Source of the DNA: Bacillus sp. Y1
Lineage (GTDB): Bacteria; Bacillota; Bacilli; Bacillales; Cytobacillaceae
Assembly: GCF_003586445.1 (NCBI RefSeq)
Contig: NZ_CP030028.1
Location: 3,362,501-3,426,500 of the forward strand
Direction: 5' to 3'
DNA: 64,000 nucleotides
The notes beneath the pieces were generated by a model. It did no database searches, had not been told where the DNA came from, and saw only the letters and a list, made by a program, of their open reading frames with translations. Position numbers and translations under genes: made by a program. This document shows, piece after piece, positions 25,578 to 35,290 of the stretch; positions within the stretch are counted from its first letter, which is position 1, and the number at the start of each line of letters is the position of its first letter.

Positions 25578-27128
25578 TTAAAGGGGAATATTTCCATGCT
25601 TTTTATTAGGACGAGTTTCTTTTTTATTACGAAGCATCTCTAAAGATTGGATAATTTTAATTCTTGTTTCACGCGGATCAATGACGTCATCTACCATCCC
25701 CATACTTGCGGCCACATATGGATTAGCAAATTTTTCACGATATTCCTCAATTTTTTGTGCTCTTGTTGCCTCTGGATCTTCACTTTGGTTAATTTCTCTT
25801 GCAAATATAATATTCGCAGCCCCCTGTGGTCCCATCACTGCTATTTCAGCGTTCGGCCAAGCAAATACAAGATCTGCACCGATAGACTTCGAGTTTAATG
25901 CAACATAGGCTCCGCCATAAGCTTTTCGCAAAATAATCGTTAATTTTGGAACCGTTGCTTCTGAATAGGCATACAATATTTTCGCTCCGTGTCGGATGAT
26001 TCCACCATGTTCCTGCTTTACACCAGGGAAGAAGCCTGTGACATCCTCAAATGTAATAATAGGTATGTTAAACGAGTCACAGAAACGAATAAATCTGGCT
26101 GCTTTATCAGACGAGTCTATGTCCAACCCACCGGCCATAAACTTCGGTTGATTACATACTAATCCAATTACTTCACCCTTTACTCGAGCGTACCCGACAA
26201 CGATATTTTTGGCGAAATCCTTTTGAACCTCCATGAAAGAATCTTCATCTACTACTTGCTCAATCACCTTTCTCACATCGTACGGACGGACCGCGTCAAA
26301 TGGTACCACATCAGTTAAATCAGGACGGTAATCCCAATCATCTTCATACTGACCAATCGGTGCTTTTTCTTCATTATTCTGTGGAAGATAGCTTAATAAT
26401 TGTCGGACCCCCGCAAGTACTTCTTCCTCCGTTGATGCATGAAAATGAGCATTTCCACTTATGGAGTTATGTACCTTTGCCCCTCCTAAATCCTCGGGAC
26501 TTATTTTCTCACCCGTAACCGTTTCAATTACCTTAGGACCTGTTATGAACATTTGACTCGTTTGATCCACCATAAACACAAAATCAGTGATGGCTGGGGA
26601 ATACACCGCCCCACCTGCACATGGACCCATAATCACAGATATTTGCGGTATGACTCCAGAGTAAATGGCATTTCGATAAAAGATCTTTCCGTAGCCATCG
26701 AGAGACACGACTCCTTCTTGAATTCTAGCTCCACCCGAATCATTCAGCCCAATAAATGGTGCACCATTTTTCGCAGCCAAATCCATTACATTCGCTATTT
26801 TATTCGCATGCATCTCCCCTAAAGCTCCACCAAAAACCGTAAAATCTTGAGAGAACAAGTAGATTGGACGACCATTTACCTTTCCATAGCCAGTAACGAC
26901 ACCGTCGCCTGGACCCTTTTGATTTTCTAAACCAAAATCCTTGCATCTATGTTCTATAAAAGGGTTCAGCTCAATAAAGGTCCCCTTGTCAACAAGAAGC
27001 TCGATTCTCTCCCTTGCTGTCAGCTTTCCTTTTTCATGCTGCTTTTCAATTTTTTGATCTCCCCCACCTAACTCTACTTCTCTTTTCCGGTCATATAAAT
27101 CATTGATTTTCTCATAGATGTCGATCAT
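25578..27128 (-). CDS. pccB: Acyl-CoA carboxyltransferase, propionyl-CoA carboxylase beta type (YqjD-like)
   Basis: A 516-residue carboxyltransferase with two crotonase-like halves: GGGDQKIEKQHEKGKLTARER at the start, GALGEMHANKIA, GPCAGGAVYSPA and GFFPGVKQEHGGIIRHGAKI. It would transfer carboxyl from biotin to propionyl-CoA, giving methylmalonyl-CoA. The adjacent epimerase (overlap ATGA) and the mutase genes nearby support this. The biotin carboxylase and carrier subunits must be encoded elsewhere. A methylmalonyl-CoA decarboxylase alpha subunit is the main alternative. Start at 27128 behind GGGGGGAG. Confidence 0.88.
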   Translation of the reverse strand: MIDIYEKINDLYDRKREVELGGGDQKIEKQHEKGKLTARERIELLVDKGTFIELNPFIEHRCKDFGLENQKGPGDGVVTGYGKVNGRPIYLFSQDFTVFGGALGEMHANKIANVMDLAAKNGAPFIGLNDSGGARIQEGVVSLDGYGKIFYRNAIYSGVIPQISVIMGPCAGGAVYSPAITDFVFMVDQTSQMFITGPKVIETVTGEKISPEDLGGAKVHNSISGNAHFHASTEEEVLAGVRQLLSYLPQNNEEKAPIGQYEDDWDYRPDLTDVVPFDAVRPYDVRKVIEQVVDEDSFMEVQKDFAKNIVVGYARVKGEVIGLVCNQPKFMAGGLDIDSSDKAARFIRFCDSFNIPIITFEDVTGFFPGVKQEHGGIIRHGAKILYAYSEATVPKLTIILRKAYGGAYVALNSKSIGADLVFAWPNAEIAVMGPQGAANIIFAREINQSEDPEATRAQKIEEYREKFANPYVAASMGMVDDVIDPRETRIKIIQSLEMLRNKKETRPNKKHGNIPL

Positions 27129-27541
27129 TTTTGACTCCCCCCATCTCTTTGACACAATTCTAAAAGCACATGATGAGTTGATTTTGGATGCATAAAGGCC
27201 ACTCTTGCATGATGTGCTCCTTCTTTTGAATTATCATGAATCATTTGTACACCCTTCTCTTTTAATTCCTGAATCCTAGATTCTATGGAATTTACCCCTA
27301 GAGCAATATGATGGATTCCTTCTCCGCGCTTTTCGACAAACTTATAGATAGCGCTTTCAAAATTTGTCGCTTCTAATAACTCTAACATGACGTTTCCCGT
27401 GTCTATAAAGGCTACTTTTACTTGTTCTGATGGGACTTCTTCGATTCCTACAAGTTTTAACCCAAGAACCTCTGTGTAAAAAGGCAAGCTAGCATCAATT
27501 GATTTTACAGCGATCCCAATGTGATCGACATTATTTATCAC
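27125..27541 (-). CDS. mce: Methylmalonyl-CoA epimerase (YqjC-like)
   Basis: A ~138-residue VOC-fold protein that interconverts (S)- and (R)-methylmalonyl-CoA. Metal ligands are visible in VDHIGIAV, GIHHIALGV and VLLELCQ. The GTG at 27541 is favoured because GAGGGAG is nine bases upstream; an ATG at 27550 is also in frame but sits almost on top of that site. It is translationally coupled to pccB through ATGA. A sigma-A promoter with a perfect TATAAT precedes it. Confidence 0.92.
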   Translation of the reverse strand: MINNVDHIGIAVKSIDASLPFYTEVLGLKLVGIEEVPSEQVKVAFIDTGNVMLELLEATNFESAIYKFVEKRGEGIHHIALGVNSIESRIQELKEKGVQMIHDNSKEGAHHARVAFMHPKSTHHVLLELCQRDGGSQK

Positions 27542-27569
27542 TTTTTCCATCTCCCTCAAAAGTAATATA

Positions 27570-27598
27570 ATTATAAATATTCGCTTTTTGGACAAAAA
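27570..27598 (-). promoter_or_regulatory. Sigma-A promoter of mce-pccB
   Basis: On the minus strand: TTTTTG (27598-27593), a 17-base spacer, and TATAAT (27575-27570), a perfect -10 with a weak -35. Confidence 0.5.
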
Positions 27599-27619
27599 TC
27601 CCTTCCAAGCCTTGAGCGG

Positions 27620-27648
27620 TTGTTCAATTTATCTTTTCCTAGTAAAAT
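27620..27648 (+). promoter_or_regulatory. Sigma-A promoter of the Prli42-like gene
   Basis: TTGTTC (27620-27625), a 17-base spacer, and TAAAAT (27643-27648), divergent from the mce promoter. Confidence 0.55.
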
Positions 27649-27685
27649 AAACGTAGAATAGTTTCTGCATGAGAGGAGATAGAAA

Positions 27686-27781
27686 ATGGGAAATAAGAAA
27701 ACACAAAAGATTGTTGTTTATTTAATGCTATTTGCGATGTTAGCATCTACCATACTAGCTGGAGTCATTGCATTTTTATAA
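27686..27781 (+). CDS. Prli42-like stressosome-anchoring miniprotein (31 residues)
   Basis: A 31-codon gene. It begins MGNKKTQKIVVYLMLF, and the rest is a single hydrophobic helix ending AGVIAFL. The lysine-rich N-terminus, single helix and exact 31-residue length match the Prli42 family, described in Listeria as the membrane anchor for the stressosome and conserved in Firmicutes. AGAGGAGAT lies seven bases before the ATG, a sigma-A promoter is upstream and a perfect terminator follows, so the gene is a complete transcription unit. No stressosome (rsb) genes are in this window. Confidence 0.85.
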   Translation: MGNKKTQKIVVYLMLFAMLASTILAGVIAFL

Positions 27782-27786
27782 AAAGC

Positions 27787-27823
27787 AAAAAGTCACTTAA
27801 GAGTTTGCCTTAAGTGACTTTTT
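27787..27823. terminator. Bidirectional terminator between the Prli42-like gene and the L,D-transpeptidase
   Basis: AAAAAGTCACTTAAG and CTTAAGTGACTTTTT are perfect 15-base arms around a seven-base loop, with A and T tracts on both sides. Confidence 0.92.
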
Positions 27824-28337
27824 ATTTTGAAATCGCACCGTATTCTTTTGCTATTTCTGCATAGTTTTCATTTGTTGTTGTGATTAATACCTTTGTGCCT
27901 ATTGGAATAAAATCATAGAGGGATTCGATGGCTTCATTTTGAAGTCTCACACATCCCTGCGACACATACTTACCTATGGAACTAGGAGTGTTGGTTCCAT
28001 GAAGACCATAGATTCTTCCATCGGTTTCATTTGCGTCAAATCCGATCCATCTTGTACCTAAAGGATTTTCTGGATCTCCACCATTAATATTGTTTTTTCG
28101 ATAATATGGATTTTTTGCCTTAACCGTTATCGTAAATAATCCTTCAGGAGTTAACTCCTCCGTTTTGCCTGTTGCAGCACTTACCACTGTCTGAACTCGA
28201 TTCTCATTAATTAAAGCTACTTCATTTGTAGCTTTATTGACAATTAGAAAAGGATCCCCCGGAAGAGGATTTTCTCCTAATGGCCAAATAGGATTTGAAG
28301 TAAATGCTATAAATAAGGCTAGAAGAAAGGATACCAT
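27822..28337 (-). CDS. L,D-transpeptidase (YkuD domain)
   Basis: A 171-residue protein with an N-terminal hydrophobic signal or anchor (~1-18), then a YkuD catalytic domain ending in the motif HGTN (from His113) and SQGCVRL (nucleophile Cys129). These enzymes form 3-3 cross-links or attach proteins to peptidoglycan outside the membrane, and several act on the spore wall in bacilli. There is no LysM domain. The ATG follows GGAAGGTGAAC, 17 bases after yqjA, so the two genes are probably co-transcribed. Confidence 0.9.
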   Translation of the reverse strand: MVSFLLALFIAFTSNPIWPLGENPLPGDPFLIVNKATNEVALINENRVQTVVSAATGKTEELTPEGLFTITVKAKNPYYRKNNINGGDPENPLGTRWIGFDANETDGRIYGLHGTNTPSSIGKYVSQGCVRLQNEAIESLYDFIPIGTKVLITTTNENYAEIAKEYGAISK

Positions 28338-28353
28338 ACGTTCACCTTCCGTA

Positions 28354-29358
28354 TTATTTCTCCTTAGTAGTTTGTAGCATCTTCTTCCTTTTATTCGCTT
28401 TTGGTTTTTTCATTCCAATAAAGTCCTTTTTAATCGTTAAATATTGCTCCATTTCCTTTGTGAAGTGCAAAAGAGCCGCCCGAGTCTCAAATTCCTCACG
28501 TGTTCTAGGAAGCTCCATTTTCTGAAATTCCACTCTCATTCTCTCTAATTTTTCAATATAAATATCCGCTGTGTTCCCCGGGTGGATATTATTTGAGAGA
28601 TCTTCAATGAATTCCGCAATCATCTCTCCCTGTTCGACGGTAAGAGAAATGGAACTAACAAGCGGCAATACTCTTTCAATAATTTCAAATTGCTTCTCTC
28701 TCATTTTAAAATAGTGATAATATAAGTTCTCGTTTCGGAGGAAATGGTTTTCTACATCACGAAAAGCTAGGGTTTTTGCCTCATCAATAAGCGTCGCTGT
28801 TTCAGGGATTTCATGACCATCCCAATCCGTTTTATTATTCTTTAAATATAAGATAATTTCGTCAAAGATGGCTTTGAATTTCTCCTCTATTTTCCTTTGA
28901 TAATCAATCAGCTTATTTTCTAAACTTGGCATATACAAGTTCATAATTAAGGCCACACCAATTCCAATAATAATTAAGCCCAATTCATTCAATAATAAAC
29001 TCTTTGTAATATGTCCGGCTGAGTACAAATGCAGAATAATAACCGTGCTCGACACAATCCCATCGCTCGCTCCAACCATTACCGCTGTAGGAATGAATAA
29101 TAATAATAAAAGTCCGATCATGACGGGATGGAAAGCAATTCCTTCAAAAATAATAATTGAAAAAACCATTGCCACCATGCAAGCTAAAAACCGTTCCCAG
29201 GAAGCACGTACACTTTTCTTTTTTGTTACTTGAATGCAAAGGATGGTAAGGATACCCGCAGATGTAAAACTCGAAAGGCCAAAAGCCTGAGCAATCATAA
29301 TGGAAGCAGCTGCTCCCAAGGCGGTCTTTACCGTTCGGTAACCAATTTTAAATTCCAT
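28354..29358 (-). CDS. yqjA: Aromatic acid exporter family membrane protein (YqjA, DUF939)
   Basis: A 334-residue protein: about five to six hydrophobic helices in residues 1-150 (TALGAAASIMIAQAFGL at the start), then a long helical cytoplasmic domain (~150-334) rich in charged residues. This is the layout of the ArAE/DUF939 family, to which B. subtilis YqjA belongs. The transported substrate is not known. It lies between brxB and the L,D-transpeptidase on the same strand. Confidence 0.85.
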   Translation of the reverse strand: MEFKIGYRTVKTALGAAASIMIAQAFGLSSFTSAGILTILCIQVTKKKSVRASWERFLACMVAMVFSIIIFEGIAFHPVMIGLLLLLFIPTAVMVGASDGIVSSTVIILHLYSAGHITKSLLLNELGLIIIGIGVALIMNLYMPSLENKLIDYQRKIEEKFKAIFDEIILYLKNNKTDWDGHEIPETATLIDEAKTLAFRDVENHFLRNENLYYHYFKMREKQFEIIERVLPLVSSISLTVEQGEMIAEFIEDLSNNIHPGNTADIYIEKLERMRVEFQKMELPRTREEFETRAALLHFTKEMEQYLTIKKDFIGMKKPKANKRKKMLQTTKEK

Positions 29359-29451
29359 TTTATATTTTACTCCTATATGTTAATTTCCCATTAGTTACCT
29401 TACCCTTGATGACGCTTTCAATTCAACTGTTAACCGATGAAGATTCAAAAG

Positions 29452-29474
29452 AAAAACCCCAGAGACCTGAGGTT
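29452..29474 (-). terminator. Terminator after brxB
   Basis: On the minus strand AACCTCAG pairs with CTGGGGTT (one G-U pair), followed by TTTC. The brxB stop is in the left arm. Confidence 0.7.
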
Positions 29475-29910
29475 ACACTTCTTCACAATATTTATCGAAT
29501 GCTTCTTGTAACTTTTGTACAACTGCCATTGGTTCATGCCCTTCAATTTCATGGCGTTCAACCATTGTTAAAATTTTCCCGTCCTTTAATAAAGCAAAAG
29601 AAGGAGAAGATGGTGGATAATCAGTAAAATAAGAGCGTGCTGTTGCTGTTGCTTCTTTATCTTGACCAGCAAAAACTGTTACTAATTGATCAGGCTTTTT
29701 ATCGTAGTGAACAGAATACATCGCTGCTGGACGAGCAATCCCACCTGCACAACCACATACTGAGTTGACCATTACAAGTGTTGTACCTGACTTAGAAAGC
29801 GCAGCATCCACATCTTCTGACGTCTTTAATTCTGTATATCCAGCAGCAACAATTTCTTGTCGCGCTTGTCGAACCACATCGTTCATAAATAAATTAAAAT
29901 CCATATTCAC
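29473..29910 (-). CDS. brxB: Bacilliredoxin BrxB (YqiW)
   Basis: A 145-residue thioredoxin-fold protein with the CGC active site (Cys52-Gly-Cys54 in [10 protein letters not shown]). Bacilliredoxins remove bacillithiol from oxidised protein cysteines. The organism therefore probably makes bacillithiol. The GTG at 29910 has GGAGGG eight bases upstream. It lies between meaB and yqjA with its own terminators on each side. Confidence 0.95.
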   Translation of the reverse strand: MNMDFNLFMNDVVRQARQEIVAAGYTELKTSEDVDAALSKSGTTLVMVNSVCGCAGGIARPAAMYSVHYDKKPDQLVTVFAGQDKEATATARSYFTDYPPSSPSFALLKDGKILTMVERHEIEGHEPMAVVQKLQEAFDKYCEEV

Positions 29911-29997
29911 AATAAGTTCCCTCCATCATTTCAATATTATATATTCAATATACCAATATGAGATACAAATATACAATCAGAAAGGTTTAAGGTAATG

Positions 29998-30035
29998 AAA
30001 AAAGGGTATGATATAAGCACAGCTAGATCATACCC
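29998..30035 (-). terminator. Terminator after the mutA-mutB-meaB operon
   Basis: On the minus strand GGGTATGAT pairs with ATCATACCC, followed by TTTTTT. A second hairpin, GAAGGTCAC / GTGACCTTC at about 30049-30073, lies between it and meaB; its T-run is on the plus-strand side. Confidence 0.8.
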
Positions 30036-30079
30036 CTACTCCTTAGATGAAGGTCACCGTATGTGTGACCTTCCTTTTT

Positions 30080-31126
30080 TTATTTTTTTTCATAAAAATT
30101 TTTGAATAGAAGGTCTACTGCAGAGGTAACCGTCTGATCACCATCAACAACAGCTCTTTCAAGCTGAGGAAGCAATTCTTTTATTTTTTCATGAGCATAA
30201 AATTGTAACTGAAGCTGATCCGTGATTAAGGCGTGCATCCAATCCTTTGTTTGTTTTTTTCTCCGCTCTGCAAACACTCCTGATTGTGTCGTTTCCTGGA
30301 TAAATTGATCAATTGTCCGCCAAATTCCCTCAATTCCTTTATTATATAAGCTTGAGCATACATGCGCTCTTGTTTCCCAACCTGTAGTTGAGGGTTGAAG
30401 GAAATGCAGAATTTGATTATATTCATCCCTAGTTTTTCGAGCGGCAGCTTCATTTTTACCATCCGCTTTATTTACGACAATCGCGTCGGCAAGCTCCATG
30501 ATTCCCTTTTTCATCCCTTGCAGCTCGTCACCAGCCCCTGTTAAAACAAGGAGCAGAAAGAAGTCTACCATGTCTCTTACCACGACTTCACTTTGTCCCA
30601 CACCAACTGTCTCTACAATAATCACTTCATAACCTGCGGCTTCACAAAGAGCAATAGACTCCTTCGTTTTTCGATGTACACCACCTAGCTTTCCTCCCGT
30701 AGGGGACGGACGAATAAAAGCCAACTCCGCCCTAGAAAGATGTTCCATTCTCGTTTTGTCTCCTAAAATACTCCCTCCACTCCGCTTAGAGCTTGGATCA
30801 ACGGCTAGAACAGCTACCTTAATTCCTTGTTCACATAAGTACATCCCAAATGAGTCGATAAAGGTACTTTTTCCGGCTCCTGGTACACCTGTAATACCAA
30901 TCCGGACCGAGTTACCTGAAAAGGGGAGGATCTGTTTAAGAAGTTCCTGCGCCTTCTTAAAGTGGTGGTCGGCATTGCTTTCGATTAATGTGATCGCTTG
31001 AGCGAGCATCGAACGATTTCCATTCCTTAGCCCTGAGCAAAGCTCAAAGACCGTTGGTGCATTATTTACTTTTTTGTGAAATCGTTTTGCAGAAGAAAAG
31101 CTATTGTCTAAATGATTATCTTTCAT
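30080..31126 (-). CDS. meaB: Methylmalonyl-CoA mutase-associated GTPase MeaB
   Basis: A 348-residue SIMIBI G3E GTPase that gates cobalamin loading and protects methylmalonyl-CoA mutase. P-loop GVPGAGKST (80-88), VDPSSKRSGGSILGDKTRM (switch region), ETVGVGQSE and VVNKADG are all present. The ATG overlaps the mutB stop (TAATG), so it is coupled to the mutase. Confidence 0.95.
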   Translation of the reverse strand: MKDNHLDNSFSSAKRFHKKVNNAPTVFELCSGLRNGNRSMLAQAITLIESNADHHFKKAQELLKQILPFSGNSVRIGITGVPGAGKSTFIDSFGMYLCEQGIKVAVLAVDPSSKRSGGSILGDKTRMEHLSRAELAFIRPSPTGGKLGGVHRKTKESIALCEAAGYEVIIVETVGVGQSEVVVRDMVDFFLLLVLTGAGDELQGMKKGIMELADAIVVNKADGKNEAAARKTRDEYNQILHFLQPSTTGWETRAHVCSSLYNKGIEGIWRTIDQFIQETTQSGVFAERRKKQTKDWMHALITDQLQLQFYAHEKIKELLPQLERAVVDGDQTVTSAVDLLFKNFYEKK

Positions 31127-33306
31127 TACTTTTCCACTTCCTCATAGCCTAATCGCTCGTAGATAGCACTTACCACCTTTTGAGCAGCTACTGGAATGAC
31201 GGTCCCTGGTCCAAAAATAGCGGCAGCCCCTTGGCTATATAAATAGTCATAATCTTGAGCAGGGATCACGCCACCGATTACCACTAAAATATCATCACGA
31301 CCTAAGTCCTTTAATTCTTTCATTAACTGTGGAAGCAGTGTTTTATGGCCGGCAGCAAGTGAGCTTATTCCAATCACGTGAACATCATTTTCGATCGCTT
31401 GTAAAGCGGTCTCCTTTGGTGTTTGGAATAACGGTCCAATATCCACATCAAATCCTAAATCAGCAAAAGCCGTTGATATCACTTTTGCTCCCCTGTCGTG
31501 ACCGTCCTGTCCCATCTTGGCAATAAGGATTCTTGGACGGCGTCCTTCGTTTTCTAGAAATTCCTCTGTCATGCGCTGAACTTCTTTCATTTCCTCTTCA
31601 TTCGAGTACGCAGAGCTATATACTCCACTAATTGAGCGGATAATCGCTTTGTGTCTTCCTGCAACAACTTCGACCGCATCTGAAATTTCCCCGATTGTTG
31701 CACGAGCCCTGGCTGCGTTTACCGCAAGTTCAAGAAGATTTCCTTCTCCTGTCTGTGCCCCTTTTGTTAATGCTTCTAGAGTTCGCTTTACTTCTTGCTC
31801 GTCTCTATTCGCCTTTACGTATGCCAGTTTTTCAATTTGCTTTAATCTTACAGCCGTGTTATCAATGTCTAAAATCTCAATATCTTCTTCTTTATCAACT
31901 CGGTAACGATTGACACCGATGATTGTTTCCTCGCCTGAGTCAATTTTGGCTTGACGCTTTGCTGCCGCTTCTTCAATCTTCATTTTTGGCAAGCCGGTTT
32001 CAATTGCTTTTGCCATTCCACCTAGCTCTTCAATCTCTTCAATATGCTCCCATGCACGTTTAATCAACTCATCAGTTAGTGCTTCAACATAATACGATCC
32101 ACCCCAAGGGTCAATCACATTCGTGATTCCGGTTTCTTCCTGAAGAAATAACTGCGTATTGCGAGCAATTCTAGCAGAAAAATCGGTTGGAAGTGCAATA
32201 GCTTCATCTAGAGCATTTGTGTGAAGAGATTGAGTATGGCCCATCGCTGCAGCATGTGCTTCGATTAGTGTGCGAGTCACATTATTAAACGGATCCTGTT
32301 CAGTTAAGCTCCATCCAGATGTTTGGGAATGGGTACGTAACACCATAGATTTCTCACTTTGAGGAGAAAACGGCTTCATCATCTTTGCCCAAATGTAACG
32401 CCCTGCCCTCATCTTAGCTACTTCCATGAAATAATTCATACCAATCGCCCAAAAAAATGATAATCTTGGGGCAAAGGAATCGATATCAATACCCGCTTTT
32501 AGACCTGTTCGAACATATTCGAGCCCGTCTGCTAGTGTGTAAGCAAGCTCGATATCAGCCGGTGCTCCCGCCTCCTGCATATGATATCCTGAAATACTAA
32601 TGCTATTGAATTTCGGCATATACTTAGAAGTATACGAAAAAATATCAGCGATAATTTTCATCGACATTTCTGGTGGATAAATATATGTATTACGAACCAT
32701 ATATTCTTTTAAAATATCATTTTGAATCGTCCCAGATAACTGTTCCTTACGTACCCCTTGCTCCTCAGCCGTTACAATGTAAAAGGCCATGATCGGCAAA
32801 ACGGCTCCATTCATTGTCATCGAGACAGACATCTGGTCAAGAGGAATGCCATCAAACAAGGTTTTCATATCGAGTACAGAGTCTATAGCAACACCCGCTT
32901 TTCCTACGTCACCTACGACGCGTCGATGATCAGAGTCGTAGCCTCTATGGGTAGCTAAATCAAATGCTACTGACAGTCCCTTTTGTCCCATTGCTAAATT
33001 TCTACGATAAAATGCATTACTTTCCTCTGCGGTAGAAAAGCCTGCATACTGTCTTACCGTCCAAGGCCTATTAACATACATCGTAGGATATGGTCCTCTT
33101 GTAAAGGGGGGCAAACCAGGTAAATCTCCAAGATGAGCTAAATGATCACGGTCATCTCTCGTATATAAAGACTTTACTTTGATTTGTTCATTTGTTTCGT
33201 AAAATAAATCCTCTATGGAGGCAGTTATTTCTTCTTTTTCTCGGTTACTCTTTTCTTCCTTAAAGGACGAAATCTTTATTTGACGAAAATTGGGTTTGTT
33301 AAGCAT
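31126..33306 (-). CDS. mutB: Methylmalonyl-CoA mutase, large (alpha) subunit
   Basis: Adenosylcobalamin enzyme converting (R)-methylmalonyl-CoA to succinyl-CoA. 726 residues: a substrate-binding barrel with [18 protein letters not shown], then a B12-binding domain with the base-off motif [10 protein letters not shown] and GGVIPAQDY. Its start overlaps the mutA stop by 8 bases. This is the catalytic subunit of the heterodimer. Confidence 0.96.
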   Translation of the reverse strand: MLNKPNFRQIKISSFKEEKSNREKEEITASIEDLFYETNEQIKVKSLYTRDDRDHLAHLGDLPGLPPFTRGPYPTMYVNRPWTVRQYAGFSTAEESNAFYRRNLAMGQKGLSVAFDLATHRGYDSDHRRVVGDVGKAGVAIDSVLDMKTLFDGIPLDQMSVSMTMNGAVLPIMAFYIVTAEEQGVRKEQLSGTIQNDILKEYMVRNTYIYPPEMSMKIIADIFSYTSKYMPKFNSISISGYHMQEAGAPADIELAYTLADGLEYVRTGLKAGIDIDSFAPRLSFFWAIGMNYFMEVAKMRAGRYIWAKMMKPFSPQSEKSMVLRTHSQTSGWSLTEQDPFNNVTRTLIEAHAAAMGHTQSLHTNALDEAIALPTDFSARIARNTQLFLQEETGITNVIDPWGGSYYVEALTDELIKRAWEHIEEIEELGGMAKAIETGLPKMKIEEAAAKRQAKIDSGEETIIGVNRYRVDKEEDIEILDIDNTAVRLKQIEKLAYVKANRDEQEVKRTLEALTKGAQTGEGNLLELAVNAARARATIGEISDAVEVVAGRHKAIIRSISGVYSSAYSNEEEMKEVQRMTEEFLENEGRRPRILIAKMGQDGHDRGAKVISTAFADLGFDVDIGPLFQTPKETALQAIENDVHVIGISSLAAGHKTLLPQLMKELKDLGRDDILVVIGGVIPAQDYDYLYSQGAAAIFGPGTVIPVAAQKVVSAIYERLGYEEVEK

Positions 33307-35161
33307 GAGTGGTTTCCTCCATTTCAGTCAAGAGACTCGATAGAGAATCATAGCAGTTACTTTGTCGATGAAAAAAGTCCGTTACACCTGATTGAAGCCA
33401 TACATCCTTTGCTTCAGGTAGCCCTGCCAAATATAGTCGTTTTTCTGGATAATTCGTATGAAATTCTTTCACGATGGTAAGCCCCAATTCTTCAAATTCT
33501 CCATACGCTCCACACAAGCAGTAAGTTGAATGGTTACTACTTTCAATATACTTCTGAATTTGTTCCCAACTGTCAGCTCCCTCACTTTTTTCCGTAACGA
33601 TCCCACCTGGCGCAAGAAAGCCCGCAATAAAATCTGCTTGTGGCTTAAACTGTTTTAATCCACCTATACAAATTACCCCTACCACTGGTTGCCGTTCTAG
33701 TTTTTCAGAAAGGCTTCTAAGGGTTTCATAAGGTTCTGAAAGTCTAGATTGCTTTAACTCGGGTATCTTGATGGCTACTGCTTCAGGTGTTGTTTTTTGC
33801 TGCATGCATAATTTTAATGGTTGATCTTCTAAATTTGCGTACATATTGGTACCGACAATCGATTGTTTTCTTGTGAAACTATCATTCTTTCTATTATCCA
33901 ATACTTTAGAGATTTGTGATTGGATGTAACCATCAACAAGGGAGGATAGCATACCGCCATAATCATCAATTTGCAAAAACAGCTCCCATGCCTTCTTGGT
34001 AATCTCATCAGTTAGTTCTTCTATATACCAGGAACCTCCAGCTGGATCGTGTGTTTTACAAATAAGCGCTTCTTCTTTTAGAATAAGTTGAGTATTTCGA
34101 GCAATTCGCTCTGAGAACTCTTCTCTGTTCCCTTCGAGCTCATTAAATGGACTTACATGCAAATATTGAACCCCTCCGATAACTGCAGCAAATGCTTCAT
34201 TACTAGAACGAAGAAGATTCACATATGGATCATAAACTGTTTTTGTAAAGCTTGATGTTTGTGCTGATATGACCATTTTTTGATTTTCGTTACTTCCACC
34301 GTATGCTTTTACGATTTCACTCCAAAGCATCCGTGCTGCTCTTAACTTAGCAATTTCCATAAAGAAATTGGCTCCTACTGAGAAGTGAAAAATATATTTA
34401 GATAGTATTGTTTCGATCGGTATGTTTCGGTTAGAGAGTTCTTCTAGGTGGAATACGGCAGTTGCAAGAGAAATCGCGATCTCTTGGACGGCGTTAGCCC
34501 CCCCATTATGATAGGGAGTTGTGTCTACAAGAATTGTTTTTAGTTCTGGGAATTTTTGTGAGGCAAATTGAATGTTTTTTGCTAATTCATCATAGAAATC
34601 GTTCACTGGCTCTTCTAAATAGCCATCTGAAGCTAATTGAGCTAACGGATCCGTTGCGATAAAGCCTTGTATATCACTTCTCTCTTTGACGCTACTGAGC
34701 TCTGAAAGGAGTTTGGATTGGTGACCTTTCTTTGCATGAACGCAAACTGGTAAACGGTCCGTAAACGCTTCAAATATAGATTGATAGGAGATATCCTCTT
34801 GAACAGAGAAAGAAACAGCGGACTGTCCGCCTTTGATTGCAGCTTCAATCTTGTCTTTTAGCTCATTTCCGGTAGACGCGTGAATGGTCTGAGCTATTCT
34901 CCATGGTTGCTTCTCCCCCAAATACGAATCAATTCCTCTTCGATAATCTGGGATACCAGGAAATTGAGAACAGTGTTGTTCTTTTTTAAAATAAAGCGGT
35001 TTCATTTTTATCTGCTCGTATGTATGTTTTATTAAATGTTCTACCTTTTTTCCTTTCAGTGACTGTTCACTTTTTTCGGTCCAGTCTTCTTCTTGCCAAA
35101 GTGGGAATGACGCATGTTTCATATCTTTTATTTGCATTGTATGCCGTGTCAAATTTGCCAC
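33299..35161 (-). CDS. mutA: Methylmalonyl-CoA mutase, small (beta) subunit
   Basis: About 620 residues, similar in layout to MutB but lacking the DxHxxG cobalamin motif in the C-terminal domain, as expected for the non-catalytic subunit. Family landmarks are [21 protein letters not shown], and [12 protein letters not shown]. The GTG at 35161 is chosen because GGAGGGAGGGGAG precedes it; an ATG at 35137 is the alternative. First gene of mutA-mutB-meaB, directly downstream of the bkd operon terminator. Confidence 0.9.
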   Translation of the reverse strand: MANLTRHTMQIKDMKHASFPLWQEEDWTEKSEQSLKGKKVEHLIKHTYEQIKMKPLYFKKEQHCSQFPGIPDYRRGIDSYLGEKQPWRIAQTIHASTGNELKDKIEAAIKGGQSAVSFSVQEDISYQSIFEAFTDRLPVCVHAKKGHQSKLLSELSSVKERSDIQGFIATDPLAQLASDGYLEEPVNDFYDELAKNIQFASQKFPELKTILVDTTPYHNGGANAVQEIAISLATAVFHLEELSNRNIPIETILSKYIFHFSVGANFFMEIAKLRAARMLWSEIVKAYGGSNENQKMVISAQTSSFTKTVYDPYVNLLRSSNEAFAAVIGGVQYLHVSPFNELEGNREEFSERIARNTQLILKEEALICKTHDPAGGSWYIEELTDEITKKAWELFLQIDDYGGMLSSLVDGYIQSQISKVLDNRKNDSFTRKQSIVGTNMYANLEDQPLKLCMQQKTTPEAVAIKIPELKQSRLSEPYETLRSLSEKLERQPVVGVICIGGLKQFKPQADFIAGFLAPGGIVTEKSEGADSWEQIQKYIESSNHSTYCLCGAYGEFEELGLTIVKEFHTNYPEKRLYLAGLPEAKDVWLQSGVTDFFHRQSNCYDSLSSLLTEMEETTHA

Positions 35162-35251
35162 GGCTCCCCTCCCTCCGAAAGATAAATTGAGGTAAAATTT
35201 AAAATTATTGATCTTACCCTTATTGTAGTACACATGGGAATAATTGCAAAG

Positions 35252-35282
35252 AAGAAAAACCGCTGTCTAATAGACAACGGCT
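35252..35282 (-). terminator. Terminator of the bkd operon
   Basis: On the minus strand AGCCGTTGTCT pairs with AGACAGCGGT, followed by TTTTTCTT. Confidence 0.8.
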
Positions 35283-35290
35283 TTTTTGTA

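Noticed and set aside
25647..26822. Several plus-strand frames inside pccB
   Set aside because: Antisense shadows of a conserved carboxyltransferase gene with no ribosome sites.
30049..30073. Hairpin GAAGGTCAC / GTGACCTTC as a plus-strand terminator
   Set aside because: It has a T-run only on the plus strand, but no plus-strand gene leads into it; possibly just part of the intergenic region after meaB.
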